The position numbers and the translations under genes were made by a program. Shown here piece by piece: positions 1 through 8,418 of a stretch of 64,000 nucleotides of DNA. Numbering within the stretch: position 1 is the first letter of the stretch; each line of letters starts with the position of its first letter. A model generated the notes under the pieces. That model was not told the origin of the DNA. It saw only the letters and a list, made by a program, of their open reading frames with translations, and did not search any database. This DNA is from Actinomadura rayongensis (GTDB taxonomy: Bacteria; Actinomycetota; Actinomycetes; Streptosporangiales; Streptosporangiaceae): positions 1,383,423 through 1,447,422 of the forward strand of contig NZ_WUTW01000001.1 of assembly GCF_009831215.1 (NCBI RefSeq). Reading direction: 5' to 3'.

Positions 1-678
1 ATGCAGCGACAGCGCGCCGCAGCAGCCCTGGTCGCGCGGGATGACGACGTCGCAGCCCTCCAGCGCGAGCACGCGCGCGGTCGCCGCGTTGACGCCCGGG
101 AAGAACTCGCCCTGCACGCAGCCGGTGAGCATCCCGACGGTCGCGCGCCGACCGCCGCGCGCCGCGACGCGCTCGGGCAGCCGGGGCGCCGGGCCGAGCG
201 GCGGCGCGAGCCGTTCCATCGCGGCCAGCGTCGGCGAGATCCGCTCCAGCACGCCGCTGCGGCGCACCAGCGCGGGCAGCCCCGACCGCTGGTAGAGGCG
301 CAGCGGCCCGCGCACGGCCCGCAGCCGCCGCCGGTACGGGAACAGCCGGAACACCGCCTCGCGCAGGACGCGCTCGCGCAGCGGCCTCGGGTGCTCGTCC
401 TCCACCTCGGCGCGCGTCGTCTCGATGAGCCGGTCGTACTGGACGCCGGACGGGCACGCCGTCACGCACGCCATGCACCCGAGGCACTGGTCGAAGTGCT
501 GCACCATCGGCGCGAGCGGCGCGCCCTCCTCGCGCTGCGCCATGAGATGGATGCGCCCGCGCGGGGAGTCCATCTCCTCGCCCCACAGCACGTACGTGGG
601 ACACGTCGGGAGGCAGAATCCGCAGTGGACGCAGTCGCCCAGCAGGTTCTGCCTATCGCGCGGCGTCTCGGCGACCAT
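1..678 (-). CDS. glcF: Glycolate oxidase iron-sulfur subunit GlcF (3' end cut by window edge)
   Basis: The first 226 residues are present; the C-terminus lies outside the window. GlcF carries the iron-sulfur clusters that pass electrons from the flavin subunits of glycolate oxidase to the respiratory chain. Two ferredoxin-type 4Fe-4S motifs are visible, C16-x2-C19-x2-C22-x3-C26-P and C65-x2-C68-x2-C71-x3-C75-P. The last visible residues contain the CCG core of a Cys-rich domain (DUF224), as in GlcF and other CCG proteins. The ATG overlaps the stop of the preceding gene as TGATG, so the two are translationally coupled. It is last in the visible order aceB-glcD-glcE-glcF. A generic heterodisulfide-reductase-like protein is the only alternative, and the FAD partners argue against it. 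Confidence 0.93.
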   Translation of the reverse strand, partial: MVAETPRDRQNLLGDCVHCGFCLPTCPTYVLWGEEMDSPRGRIHLMAQREEGAPLAPMVQHFDQCLGCMACVTACPSGVQYDRLIETTRAEVEDEHPRPLRERVLREAVFRLFPYRRRLRAVRGPLRLYQRSGLPALVRRSGVLERISPTLAAMERLAPPLGPAPRLPERVAARGGRRATVGMLTGCVQGEFFPGVNAATARVLALEGCDVVIPRDQGCCGALSLH

Positions 679-1865
679 CAGATTCCTCCCGCGAAACGCC
701 CCGGCGACAACCGGTGCTCCGGATCGAACTGGTCCTTGACGCGCCGCATCAGCGCGAGCGCCGGGACGGGGCCCCAGACGTCCACGGCGGCGCGGACGTC
801 CTCGGGCGCGAACCGCACGACGGCCCCGCCGATGCTCCGCAGTGCCGCCAGAACTTCCGCGACGCGTTCGGGCGGGGTTCCGGCGGGCAGCGCGGCCCAG
901 CCGTGGCCGCTCGCCGACCAGGTCAGCGCGGCGGTCGCCGCGTGCGGGCCGGTGAGCAGGTCCTTCAGCGACGCGGGCGGGACGGACGTCTCGATCAGCG
1001 CGGAGCCGTCCGGGTACGCGCCCCAGCCGTCCGGGGCCTGTTCCGCGACCGTCCCGCCGATCAGGGACGCGACGCGGTCGGAGCGCGCGGGCAGCGCCTC
1101 GGCGACGCCCTCCAGCAGGACGTCCACGCGGTGCCCCGCGCCGGGCGCCGTCGCGCACTCGATCGCCGCCGCGTCGGCCTGACTGTGCAGCACCGCGTGG
1201 ACGGCGTCGTAAGCCTCCGCCGCGCTCCCGTAGGTCTGGGAGACGAACGCACGCGCGGGGGGCAGCGGGTGCAGCCGGAACGTCGCGGACACGATGAGGC
1301 CGAGGGTGCCGAACGAGCCCGCGAACAACCGTCCGAGGTCGTAGCCCGCGACGTTCTTCACGACCTTCCCGCCCGAGCGCGCGACCGTCCCGTCCGCCCG
1401 GACGATCGTCAGCCCGATGACGAGATCGCGCGGCGTCCCGTAGCGCAGGCGCAGCGGCCCGGCGGCGCCCGCCGCGACCGTCCCGCCGACCGTGCTCCCC
1501 GGCGGACCGTCGAGCGCGAGCCGCTGGCCGTGCGCGCCGAGCGCCGCGTTCAGGTCGTCCAGCGGCACCCCGGCCTCGGCCGTCGCGACCAGGTCGCCCG
1601 CCGCGTGCTCCACGATCCGGTCGAGGCGCCGCGTGTCCACGAGCAGGTCGCAGCGCGTCGGCGGCGGACCCCAGTCCAGGCGGGTCTCGCCGCCGCGCGC
1701 GACCATGGCGAGTCCGTGTCCGGCCGCCGCGCGCAGCAGCGCCGACGCCTCCTCGACCGTCGCGGGGGCGGCGACGTACCGGGGGGCGACCCCGAGCACG
1801 CCCTCTTCGGGCTCGGCGGGGCGGACGTCGGCGCACGCCCCGGCCAGCGCGTCCAGCGCGTCCAT
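678..1865 (-). CDS. glcE: Glycolate oxidase FAD-binding subunit GlcE
   Basis: This 395-residue protein is a PCMH-type FAD-binding oxidase subunit. The N-terminal half has the glycine-rich FAD fold, including the GSTVGGTVAAGAAGP stretch and RSGGKVVKNVAGYDLGRL, which is typical of GlcE. The C-terminus ends in the family pattern FDPEHRLSPGRF. GlcE pairs with GlcD and GlcF to oxidise glycolate to glyoxylate at the membrane. The ATG overlaps the glcD stop as TGATG and lies a few bases after an AAGGCGGAG ribosome binding site, so this start is preferred to upstream in-frame codons that lie inside glcD. Its own stop overlaps glcF. Confidence 0.93.
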   Translation of the reverse strand: MDALDALAGACADVRPAEPEEGVLGVAPRYVAAPATVEEASALLRAAAGHGLAMVARGGETRLDWGPPPTRCDLLVDTRRLDRIVEHAAGDLVATAEAGVPLDDLNAALGAHGQRLALDGPPGSTVGGTVAAGAAGPLRLRYGTPRDLVIGLTIVRADGTVARSGGKVVKNVAGYDLGRLFAGSFGTLGLIVSATFRLHPLPPARAFVSQTYGSAAEAYDAVHAVLHSQADAAAIECATAPGAGHRVDVLLEGVAEALPARSDRVASLIGGTVAEQAPDGWGAYPDGSALIETSVPPASLKDLLTGPHAATAALTWSASGHGWAALPAGTPPERVAEVLAALRSIGGAVVRFAPEDVRAAVDVWGPVPALALMRRVKDQFDPEHRLSPGRFAGGI

Positions 1866-3316
1866 CAGAACAGCTCCGCCTTCCCCTCGGCGACCAGCGG
1901 ATGCGGTCCCTTGCGCACGCCCGGGACCTCCCCGCACAGCCGGGGCGTCGGGAACACCTTCCCGGGGTTGCACAGGCCCGTCGGGTCGAAGCCGCACCGG
2001 ACCATCTGCATCGTGTCCAGGTCCTCGGCGGTGAACATGCGCGGCATGTAGCGGGCCTTGTCCACGCCCACGCCGTGCTCGCCGGTGATCGACCCGCCGT
2101 GCTCGACGCACAGGTCGAGGATCGCGCCGGACACCTCTTCCGCGCGCTCGGCGGCGCCCTCTTCGGCGTCGTCGAACAGGACGAGCGGGTGCAGGTTGCC
2201 GTCGCCCGCGTGGAACACGTTCGCGACGCGCACGCCCGACGCCGCCGACAGCGCGTCGATCCGCGCGAGCACGCCGGGCAGCGCGGTGCGCGGGATCACG
2301 CCGTCCTGGACGAGGTAGGCGGGGCTGATCCGGCCGACGGCGGCGAACGCGGACTTGCGGCCCGTCCAGATCAGCGCGCGCTCGGCGTCGTCGGCCGCGA
2401 CCCGGACCTCGAACGCGCCCGCGTCCCGGCACAGCCGCTCGACCTGGTCGAACTGGTGGGCGACCTCGCCGTCCGGGCCGTCCAGCTCCACGATCAGCAC
2501 GGCCCCGGCGCCCGCGGGATAGCCGCAGCCGACGGCGGCCTCGGCGGCCTCGATCGCGAGCGCGTCCATCATCTCGATCGCGGCGGGCACCACGCCCGCG
2601 CCGATGATCGCCGACACGGCCGTCCCGCCGGACTCGATGGAGTCGAACGCGGCCAGCAGCGTCCGGACGGTCTCGGGCACCCGCGTCAGCCTGACCGTGA
2701 TCTTGGTGGTGATGCCCAGCGTGCCCTCGGCGCCGACGAACACGCCGAGCAGGTCGTAGCCGGGCCCCTCGCCGAGCTTCACGATCTCGCCGTCCGGCGT
2801 GACGACCTCGCACGCCGTCACGTGGTGCGCGGTGAACCCGTACTTCAGGCAGTGCGCCCCGCCCGAGTTCTCCGCGACGTTTCCGCCGACGGAGCAGATC
2901 TGCTGGCTGGACGGGTCCGGCGCGAAGTAGTACCCGTGCGGCCGGACGGCCTTCGACACGTCCAGGTTGATCACGCCGGGCTCGACCACCGCGCGCTGGT
3001 TCGGGATGTCGATCTCCAGGATGCGGCGCATCCGGGACGTCACGATCAGGACGCCGTCGGTGCGGGGGAGCGCGCCGCCCGACAGGCCCGTCCCCGACCC
3101 GCGCGCCACGTACGGCACGCCCTCGGCCGCGCACGCCCGCACGACCGCCGCCACCTGGTCCGCCGACTCCGGTAGAACCACCAGGCCCGGCGCCGCCCGG
3201 TGGGTCGTCAGTCCGTCGCACTCATACGTGCGCAGCCGCACCGGATCGCCGATCACGGCGTCCGGGCCGAGGAGCGCCGCGCACCGCGCGGCCAGCCGAT
3301 CCAGCGAAGTGCTCAT
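1865..3316 (-). CDS. glcD: Glycolate oxidase FAD-linked subunit GlcD
   Basis: This 483-residue flavoprotein belongs to the GlcD / D-lactate dehydrogenase family. It has an N-terminal FAD-binding PCMH domain (about residues 40-220, with ARGSGTGLSGGA and the glycine-rich SVGGNVAENSGGAH stretch) and a C-terminal FAD-oxidase domain. That domain contains the family motifs VFHAGDGNLHP and GEHGVG and ends in NPGKVFP. GlcD is the catalytic subunit that oxidises glycolate to glyoxylate. The ATG has a GGAAGG ribosome binding site. The gene follows malate synthase after a 75-base gap that contains a strong hairpin, so its expression may be tuned separately from aceB. Confidence 0.94.
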   Translation of the reverse strand: MSTSLDRLAARCAALLGPDAVIGDPVRLRTYECDGLTTHRAAPGLVVLPESADQVAAVVRACAAEGVPYVARGSGTGLSGGALPRTDGVLIVTSRMRRILEIDIPNQRAVVEPGVINLDVSKAVRPHGYYFAPDPSSQQICSVGGNVAENSGGAHCLKYGFTAHHVTACEVVTPDGEIVKLGEGPGYDLLGVFVGAEGTLGITTKITVRLTRVPETVRTLLAAFDSIESGGTAVSAIIGAGVVPAAIEMMDALAIEAAEAAVGCGYPAGAGAVLIVELDGPDGEVAHQFDQVERLCRDAGAFEVRVAADDAERALIWTGRKSAFAAVGRISPAYLVQDGVIPRTALPGVLARIDALSAASGVRVANVFHAGDGNLHPLVLFDDAEEGAAERAEEVSGAILDLCVEHGGSITGEHGVGVDKARYMPRMFTAEDLDTMQMVRCGFDPTGLCNPGKVFPTPRLCGEVPGVRKGPHPLVAEGKAELF

Positions 3317-3342
3317 GCTCGCCTTCCGGGGGGCTTGCGGGC

Positions 3343-3372
3343 GCCCGGCCGCCCGCGACGGGGCGGCCGGGC
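3343..3372 (-). other. Intercistronic hairpin between aceB and glcD
   Basis: A perfect 12-bp inverted repeat (arms 3343-3354 and 3361-3372) with a 6-base loop lies between the aceB stop and the glcD ribosome binding site. There is no uridine tract after it, so it may be a partial terminator or an mRNA-stabilising hairpin that gives more aceB than glcDEF product. Which one applies is inference. Confidence 0.6.
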
Positions 3373-3391
3373 GGCCGGGTGCGGCTCGGCG

Positions 3392-4999
3392 TTACGGGAA
3401 CCGCACGTACGCCGGCGTCGTGAGGAACTCGGAGTACTCGTCGGCGAGCGTGACCTCCTTGAACAGCGCCACCGCCTGGTTGTAGCGCGGCTCGTTGAAC
3501 GCGTCGCCCAGCTCGGCGCGGATCTTGGCCAGCTCCTCGTCGAGGATCTGCTCCACCCACTCCTTGGTGATCTTCTGGCCCTCGGCGGTCGCGACGCCGT
3601 TGTAGATCCACTGCCAGACCTGCGAGCGGGAGATCTCGGCGGTCGCCGCGTCCTCCATCAGGTTGTGGATCGCGACGGCGCCCGCGCCGTCCAGCCAGGT
3701 GGCCAGGTAGCGCAGCGCCACGTCGACGTTGCCGCGCAGGCCCGCCTCGGTGATGTCGCCCGGCGTGGCCTTGATGTTCAGCAGGTCGGCCGCCGAGACC
3801 TTGACGTCCTCGCGGAGCCGGTCGCGCTGGTTCGGCTTGTCGCCGAGGACGCCGTCGAACACCTCGCGGCAGACCGGGACGAGGTCGGGGTGCGCGACCC
3901 ACGAACCGTCGAAGCCGTCGCCCGACTCGCGCGTCTTGTCCGCCCGGACCTTCTCCAGCGCGACCTTGTTCACCTCGGCGTCCTTGCGGGACGGGATGAA
4001 CGCCGCCATGCCGCCGATCGCGTGCGCGCCGCGCTTGTGGCAGGTGCGGACCAGCAGCTCGGTGTAGGCGCGCATGAACGGCGCCGTCATCGTGATCGCG
4101 TTCCGCTCCGGCAGGACGAAGTCCGCGCCCCGGTCCCGGAACTTCTTGATGACCGAGAACAGGTAGTCCCAGCGGCCCGCGTTCAGGCCCGCCGAGTGGT
4201 CGCGCAGCTCGTAGAGGATCTCCTCCATCTCGAACGCGGCCGGGATCGTCTCGATGAGGACGGTCGCGCGGATCGTGCCGCGCGGGATCTCCAGCTCGTC
4301 CTGCGCCAGGTTGAAGACGTCGTTCCAGAGGCGCGCCTCCAGGTGGCTCTCCATCTTCGGCAGGTAGAAGTACGGACCCTTGCCCTTGGCGAGCTGGCGG
4401 CGCGCGCAGTGGAAGAAGTAGAGCGCGAAGTCGAACAGCGACCCGGAGATCGGCTCGCCGTCCACCAGGACGTGCTTCTCCTCCATGTGCCAGCCGCGCG
4501 GCCGGACGACGATCGTCGCCAGCTCCTCGTCGGCCTTGAGCGCGTAGGACTTGCCCGACTTCGGGTCGGTGAAGTCGATCGTGCGGTCGAGGGCGTCGCG
4601 CAGGCTGAGCTGGCCCTCGATCATGTTGTTCCAGAGCGGGGTGTTGGCGTCCTCGAAGTCGGCCAGCCAGACCTTCGCGCCGGAGTTGAGCGCGTTGATC
4701 GTCATCTTGCGGTCGGTGGGACCGGTGATCTCGACGCGCCGGTCCTCCAGGCCCGGGCCGGGCTCGTTCACGCGCCAGGAGTCGTCGGCGCGGACCGCGG
4801 CGGTGTCGGGCAGGAAGTCCAGCGTGCCGCCCGCCGACAGGCGCTCCTGCCGCTCGGCGCGCGCCTTCAGGAGTTCCTTGCGGCGGGCGCCGAACTCGCG
4901 GTGGAGGACGGCGACCAGGTCGAGCGCCTCGGGGGTGAGGATCTCGTCGTAGCGCTCCCCGAGGGGGCCGGTGACCTCAAGCCCGTCGCGTGCAGCCAT
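3392..4999 (-). CDS. aceB: Malate synthase A
   Basis: This 535-residue enzyme condenses glyoxylate with acetyl-CoA to give malate. The family signature [15 protein letters not shown] is at about residues 267-281. The conserved substrate-loop stretches [13 protein letters not shown] and [20 protein letters not shown] are also present. Length fits the A form (about 530 residues), not the 720-residue G form. It is the first gene of a unit continuing into glcDEF, so glyoxylate made by glycolate oxidase would be consumed here; no isocitrate lyase gene is in the window. The ATG is preceded by a purine-rich GGGCAGG segment. Two inverted repeats lie 10-45 bases upstream and could be operators. Confidence 0.96.
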   Translation of the reverse strand: MAARDGLEVTGPLGERYDEILTPEALDLVAVLHREFGARRKELLKARAERQERLSAGGTLDFLPDTAAVRADDSWRVNEPGPGLEDRRVEITGPTDRKMTINALNSGAKVWLADFEDANTPLWNNMIEGQLSLRDALDRTIDFTDPKSGKSYALKADEELATIVVRPRGWHMEEKHVLVDGEPISGSLFDFALYFFHCARRQLAKGKGPYFYLPKMESHLEARLWNDVFNLAQDELEIPRGTIRATVLIETIPAAFEMEEILYELRDHSAGLNAGRWDYLFSVIKKFRDRGADFVLPERNAITMTAPFMRAYTELLVRTCHKRGAHAIGGMAAFIPSRKDAEVNKVALEKVRADKTRESGDGFDGSWVAHPDLVPVCREVFDGVLGDKPNQRDRLREDVKVSAADLLNIKATPGDITEAGLRGNVDVALRYLATWLDGAGAVAIHNLMEDAATAEISRSQVWQWIYNGVATAEGQKITKEWVEQILDEELAKIRAELGDAFNEPRYNQAVALFKEVTLADEYSEFLTTPAYVRFP

Positions 5000-5009
5000 C
5001 TGCCTGCCC

Positions 5010-5044
5010 TTTCGTATCGCGAAATTCCACTTCTGTTATGTGGA
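5010..5044 (-). promoter_or_regulatory. Paired inverted repeats upstream of aceB, candidate operator
   Basis: Two perfect inverted repeats sit side by side just before aceB: TTTCG-TATCG-CGAAA (5010-5024) and TCCAC-N9-GTGGA (5026-5044). The region is locally AT-richer than its surroundings. IclR-family repressors are known to control malate synthase genes in several bacteria and bind such short palindromes, but no regulator gene is adjacent, so the assignment is inference. Confidence 0.5.
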
Positions 5045-5198
5045 GAACGGTACTCGGGGCGGTGCGGCGGGGTCAAAGGCCCCCATCCGTCCGGGACCTC
5101 CCCGCACGTCCGGCCGCTAATCGGATGGCCCGGCGTCACCCCCGCGTGAGACCATCCGGGGGAAGAGACAGCCGCCCCGCGGCGTTACCAGAGGACAT

Positions 5199-6605
5199 AT
5201 GACTCAGACTTTCAACGAAGACCTCGAGCCCCTGACCGGCGAGCTGGACCTGGAGGACCGCCGCGCACTGCGCCGCGTCGCCGGGCTCTCCACCGAACTG
5301 ACCGACGTCACCGAGGTCGAGTACCGGTCCCTGCGGCTGGAGCGCGTCGTCCTCGTCGGCGTCTGGACCGAGGGCACCGCCGAGCAGGCCGAGAACTCGC
5401 TGCGCGAACTGGCCCTGCTCGCCGAGACCGCCGGCTCGGAGGTCCTGGAGGGCCTCGTCCAGCGCCGCACCCGGCCCGACCCCGCCACCTACATCGGCTC
5501 CGGCAAGGCCGCCGAACTGCGCGACGTCGTCATCGCCACCGGCGCCGACACCGTCATCTGCGACGGCGAACTGGCCCCCGGCCAGCTCCGCCACCTGGAG
5601 GACGTCGTCCAGGTCAAGGTCATCGACCGGACCGCCCTCATCCTCGACATCTTCGCCCAGCACGCCAAGAGCCGCGAGGGCAAGGCGCAGGTCGAGCTGG
5701 CGCAGCTCGACTACCTGCTCCCGCGCCTGCGCGGCTGGGGCGGCAACCTGTCGCGCCAGGTCGGCGGACGCGCGGCGGGCGGCGTCGGCATCGGCGGTCG
5801 CGGCCCCGGTGAGACCAAGATCGAGCTGGACCGGCGGCGCATCCGCACCCGCATGGCCAAGCTGCGCCGCGAGATCGCCGAGATGTCCAAGTCCCGCGAC
5901 ACCAAGCGCGGCGAGCGGCGGCGCAACGCCGTCCCGGCCGTCGCGATCGCCGGGTACACCAACGCGGGCAAGTCGTCCCTGCTCAACCGGCTCACCGGCG
6001 CCGGGGTCCTGGTGGAGGACGCGCTGTTCGCCACCCTCGACCCGACCGTCCGGCGCGCCGAGACCGAGAGCGGACGGGCCTACACGCTCGCCGACACCGT
6101 CGGGTTCGTCCGGCACCTGCCGCACCAGCTCGTCGAGGCGTTCCGCTCGACGCTGGAGGAGGTCACCGACGCCGGGCTCGTCCTGCACGTCGTGGACGGC
6201 TCCGACCCCGAGCCCGAGGCGCAGCTCGACGCCGTCCGGGAGGTGTTCCGCGAGATCGGCGCGGACCGGCTGCCCGAACTCGTCGTCGTCAACAAGGCCG
6301 ACGCCGCCGACGACCTGACGATCGCGCGGCTGCGGCGGCGCGAGCCGGGCTGCGTCGTCGTGTCCGCGCGGACCGGAGCGGGCATCGCGGAGCTGCGCGC
6401 CGCGATCGAGGAGAACCTGCCGGGCCTCGAACACGAGATGCACGTGCTCGTGCCGTACGGGCGCGGCGACCTCGTCGCGCGCGTCCACGAGCGCGGTGAG
6501 GTCCACTCGGCCGAGCACCTCGCCGAGGGGACCGCGCTGCACGCGCGCGTCCCGGCCGCCCTCGCGGCCGAACTGGCGCCCTACGAGGCGCTCGCCGCGA
6601 CCTGA
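5199..6605 (+). CDS. hflX: GTPase HflX
   Basis: This 468-residue protein is HflX, a ribosome-associated GTPase that splits stalled or heat-damaged 70S ribosomes. An N-terminal HflX domain with the glycine-rich GGRGPGETKIELDRRRI stretch is followed by a coiled segment and a GTPase domain: G1 GYTNAGKS (252-259), G3 DTVGF (about 299-303) and G4 NKAD (365-368). The ATG has an AGAGGA ribosome binding site. It is transcribed away from aceB and is followed directly by an intrinsic terminator, so it is probably monocistronic. Confidence 0.96.
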   Translation: MTQTFNEDLEPLTGELDLEDRRALRRVAGLSTELTDVTEVEYRSLRLERVVLVGVWTEGTAEQAENSLRELALLAETAGSEVLEGLVQRRTRPDPATYIGSGKAAELRDVVIATGADTVICDGELAPGQLRHLEDVVQVKVIDRTALILDIFAQHAKSREGKAQVELAQLDYLLPRLRGWGGNLSRQVGGRAAGGVGIGGRGPGETKIELDRRRIRTRMAKLRREIAEMSKSRDTKRGERRRNAVPAVAIAGYTNAGKSSLLNRLTGAGVLVEDALFATLDPTVRRAETESGRAYTLADTVGFVRHLPHQLVEAFRSTLEEVTDAGLVLHVVDGSDPEPEAQLDAVREVFREIGADRLPELVVVNKADAADDLTIARLRRREPGCVVVSARTGAGIAELRAAIEENLPGLEHEMHVLVPYGRGDLVARVHERGEVHSAEHLAEGTALHARVPAALAAELAPYEALAAT

Positions 6606-6619
6606 CCCGCGGACGGAAC

Positions 6620-6654
6620 GGCCCGGCCCGGTTTTTCCCCGAGCCGGGCCTGTT
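6620..6654 (+). terminator. Intrinsic terminator after hflX
   Basis: An 8-bp perfect stem (arms 6620-6627 and 6643-6650) encloses a T-rich loop and is followed by TGTTT. It begins 15 bases after the hflX stop codon. Confidence 0.75.
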
Positions 6655-7167
6655 TCCGATCGGTGACATCTTCCCGATTCCGCTTGACCCCGCGACGGCC
6701 CTCCGTAAGGTGAACAACGGATTCCGCACGGTCGTCGTGGTGGTCACCTCACCCGTTCGCGGCCGGTGCCCTCCGTCCCACCGGGCGGGGCGGCCCGTGA
6801 TGAGGAAGGTAGCCCGTGAAGGTCACGCCGCGTCGCCGGTTCCGGCACCCTTCCTCGCGGCGCGCGCGGTCCTCCGGGCCGGGAACCCGCGCTCTCGCGC
6901 GGTCGTTCTCCGGCCAGAGGTTGTCGGCCAGGCCCTCAGTACACTACCGTGACGAAACCGATATCTACGGTCTCGTTGCTCGTGGTGGTCGGCCGACCAC
7001 CCGTCCCTCCAGTGGTGGTTCGCCGGCACCCAGTCGGCGCTCCGGATCGAGAGCAGGTGGCCCTCTCATGGCAGGTCCAGGATCGAGAGCGGGCGGCGTC
7101 CTCCACCTCCCGCCGGTCACGTCCACCGCGCGCCGCGGCGCCCTGCCTCCCTCCGGCCGGTGATGAC
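6655..7167 (+). other. Long non-coding or leader region with candidate promoter and 18-bp palindrome
   Basis: About 510 bases separate the hflX terminator from the next convincing start. A promoter-like pair TTGACC (6684-6689) and TAAGGT (6706-6711) with a 16-base spacer is near its start. A perfect 18-bp palindrome, GGTGGTCGGCCGACCACC, lies at 6984-7001. An ORF of 115 codons (GTG 6816 to TGA 7163) has an AGGAAGG ribosome binding site at good spacing and stops 4 bases before the hutI-like start. Its composition is low-complexity Arg/Ser/Gly and the third-position GC bias fades in its second half, so I do not call it a gene. A regulated 5' leader is the simplest reading. Confidence 0.45.
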
Positions 7168-8382
7168 ATGACGGTACGGCTGTTGACGAACATCGGCAGG
7201 CTCTGGACGGGCACCGACGTCTGCAGCAACGCCGCCGTCCTCATCCACGACGACCGGATCGTCTGGGCCGGGCCCGCGTCGGACCTGCCGCAGAGCGTCC
7301 CCGGCATCATCGACGACATCGTCGACGTCGACCATGTGGAGAACCTCGGCGGCGGCCTCGTCACGCCGGGCCTGATCGACGCGCACTCCCATCCCGTCTA
7401 CGCGGGCAACCGCTGGGCCGAGCTGGCGATGCGCACCAGCGGGTCGTCCAACTCGGCGATCACCGCGGCGGGCGGCGGCGTGAACTCCACCGTCACCGTG
7501 ACGCGCGGAACGGACCCGTGGACGCTGTGCAACGGCGTCCGGGAGCGGCTGCGGCAGTGGATCCTCGCGGGCACCACGACCGTCGAGGCCAAGACCGGCT
7601 ACCACCTCACCCGCGACGGCGAGCTGGCCGACATCCGGATGCTCCGGTCGCTGGAGAGCGAGCCGTCGATGCCCCGGATCCACGCGACGTTCCTCGCCGC
7701 GCACATCCTGCCGCCGGAGTTCTTCGGCCGGCGCCGCGACTACATCGAGGCCGTCCGGCTGTGGGCGGGCGACGCCGCGCAGGCCGGGGCGGACTCCATC
7801 GACGTCTACTGCGACGAGGGCCACTTCAGCGCGGAGGAGGCCCGCGCGCTGCTGCTCACCGGCAAGCGCGCCGGGCTGAAGGCGCGGATGCACGCCTGCG
7901 CCCACGAGCGCGTCGGCGGCGCGCAGGTCGCGGCCGAGGTCGGGTGCGCGTCCGCGGACCTGCTCACCGAGGCCACCGACGACGACATCAAGGCGCTCGC
8001 GCACGCCGGGGTCACCGCGACCGTCTGCCCCGGCAGCGGGCTCAACACCTCGCGTCCGCCCGCGCCGGTGCGCGCGATGCTCGACCGCGGCGTGACCGTC
8101 GCGCTCGGCACCGACCACAACCCCGGCCAGTGCGGCATCACGTCGATGCCTTTGGTCATCGGCCTGGCCGTCGCGCGGTACCAGATGTCGGTGACCGAGG
8201 CGCTGCGGGCGGCGACGCTCGGCGGCGCGGCGGCCCTGCACGCCGGGGACCGCGGGTCGCTCGCGCCCGGGATGATGGCCGACATCGTGCTGTGGGACGC
8301 CGACCACGAGGGCGCTTTCGCCTGGTCGTTCGGGTTGCGGGCCCTGCGGGTGTGGCGCGGCGGAGTTCCGGTCCAACCGTAA
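7168..8382 (+). CDS. hutI: Imidazolonepropionase-like amidohydrolase
   Basis: This 404-residue metal-dependent hydrolase resembles HutI, which opens 4-imidazolone-5-propanoate to N-formimidoyl-glutamate in histidine breakdown. The metal-binding HxH is at residues 73-75 in GLIDAHSHPVYAGNR. Further on are the family pieces AGGGVNSTV, EAKTGYHL, DVYCDEGHFS, HACAHERVGGAQ and the late LGTDHNPGQC. The ATG was chosen because similarity begins there; the frame is open upstream but low in complexity. No other hut gene is in the window, so an isolated HutI or a relative acting on another cyclic amide are both possible. It is probably cotranscribed with degV, 36 bases downstream, unless degV uses its own leaderless promoter. 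Confidence 0.75.
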   Translation: MTVRLLTNIGRLWTGTDVCSNAAVLIHDDRIVWAGPASDLPQSVPGIIDDIVDVDHVENLGGGLVTPGLIDAHSHPVYAGNRWAELAMRTSGSSNSAITAAGGGVNSTVTVTRGTDPWTLCNGVRERLRQWILAGTTTVEAKTGYHLTRDGELADIRMLRSLESEPSMPRIHATFLAAHILPPEFFGRRRDYIEAVRLWAGDAAQAGADSIDVYCDEGHFSAEEARALLLTGKRAGLKARMHACAHERVGGAQVAAEVGCASADLLTEATDDDIKALAHAGVTATVCPGSGLNTSRPPAPVRAMLDRGVTVALGTDHNPGQCGITSMPLVIGLAVARYQMSVTEALRAATLGGAAALHAGDRGSLAPGMMADIVLWDADHEGAFAWSFGLRALRVWRGGVPVQP

Positions 8383-8418
8383 CGAGCCGGAAATCTCCGG
8401 TTTGGGTACGCTCCCTGC

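Noticed and set aside
1..1182. Long open frame on the plus strand over glcF and glcE
   Set aside because: It is a GC-rich antisense shadow with Arg/Pro/Ala-rich composition and no recognisable domain; the minus-strand frame has intact GlcF and GlcE motifs.
678..3221. 847-codon minus-strand frame spanning glcE and most of glcD
   Set aside because: Only its last 395 codons are GlcE. The first part lies in a wrong frame over glcD and is Arg-rich noise.
6720..6840. Possible c-di-AMP (ydaO-type) riboswitch because of GATGAGGAAGG and GGTCAC segments
   Set aside because: The paired stems and conserved core could not be drawn, and the downstream gene is not a cell-wall or ion-transport gene.
6816..7163. 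115-codon ORF with a good ribosome binding site before the HutI-like gene
   Set aside because: Low-complexity Arg/Ser/Gly composition and fading codon bias; kept only as a note in the leader-region entry.
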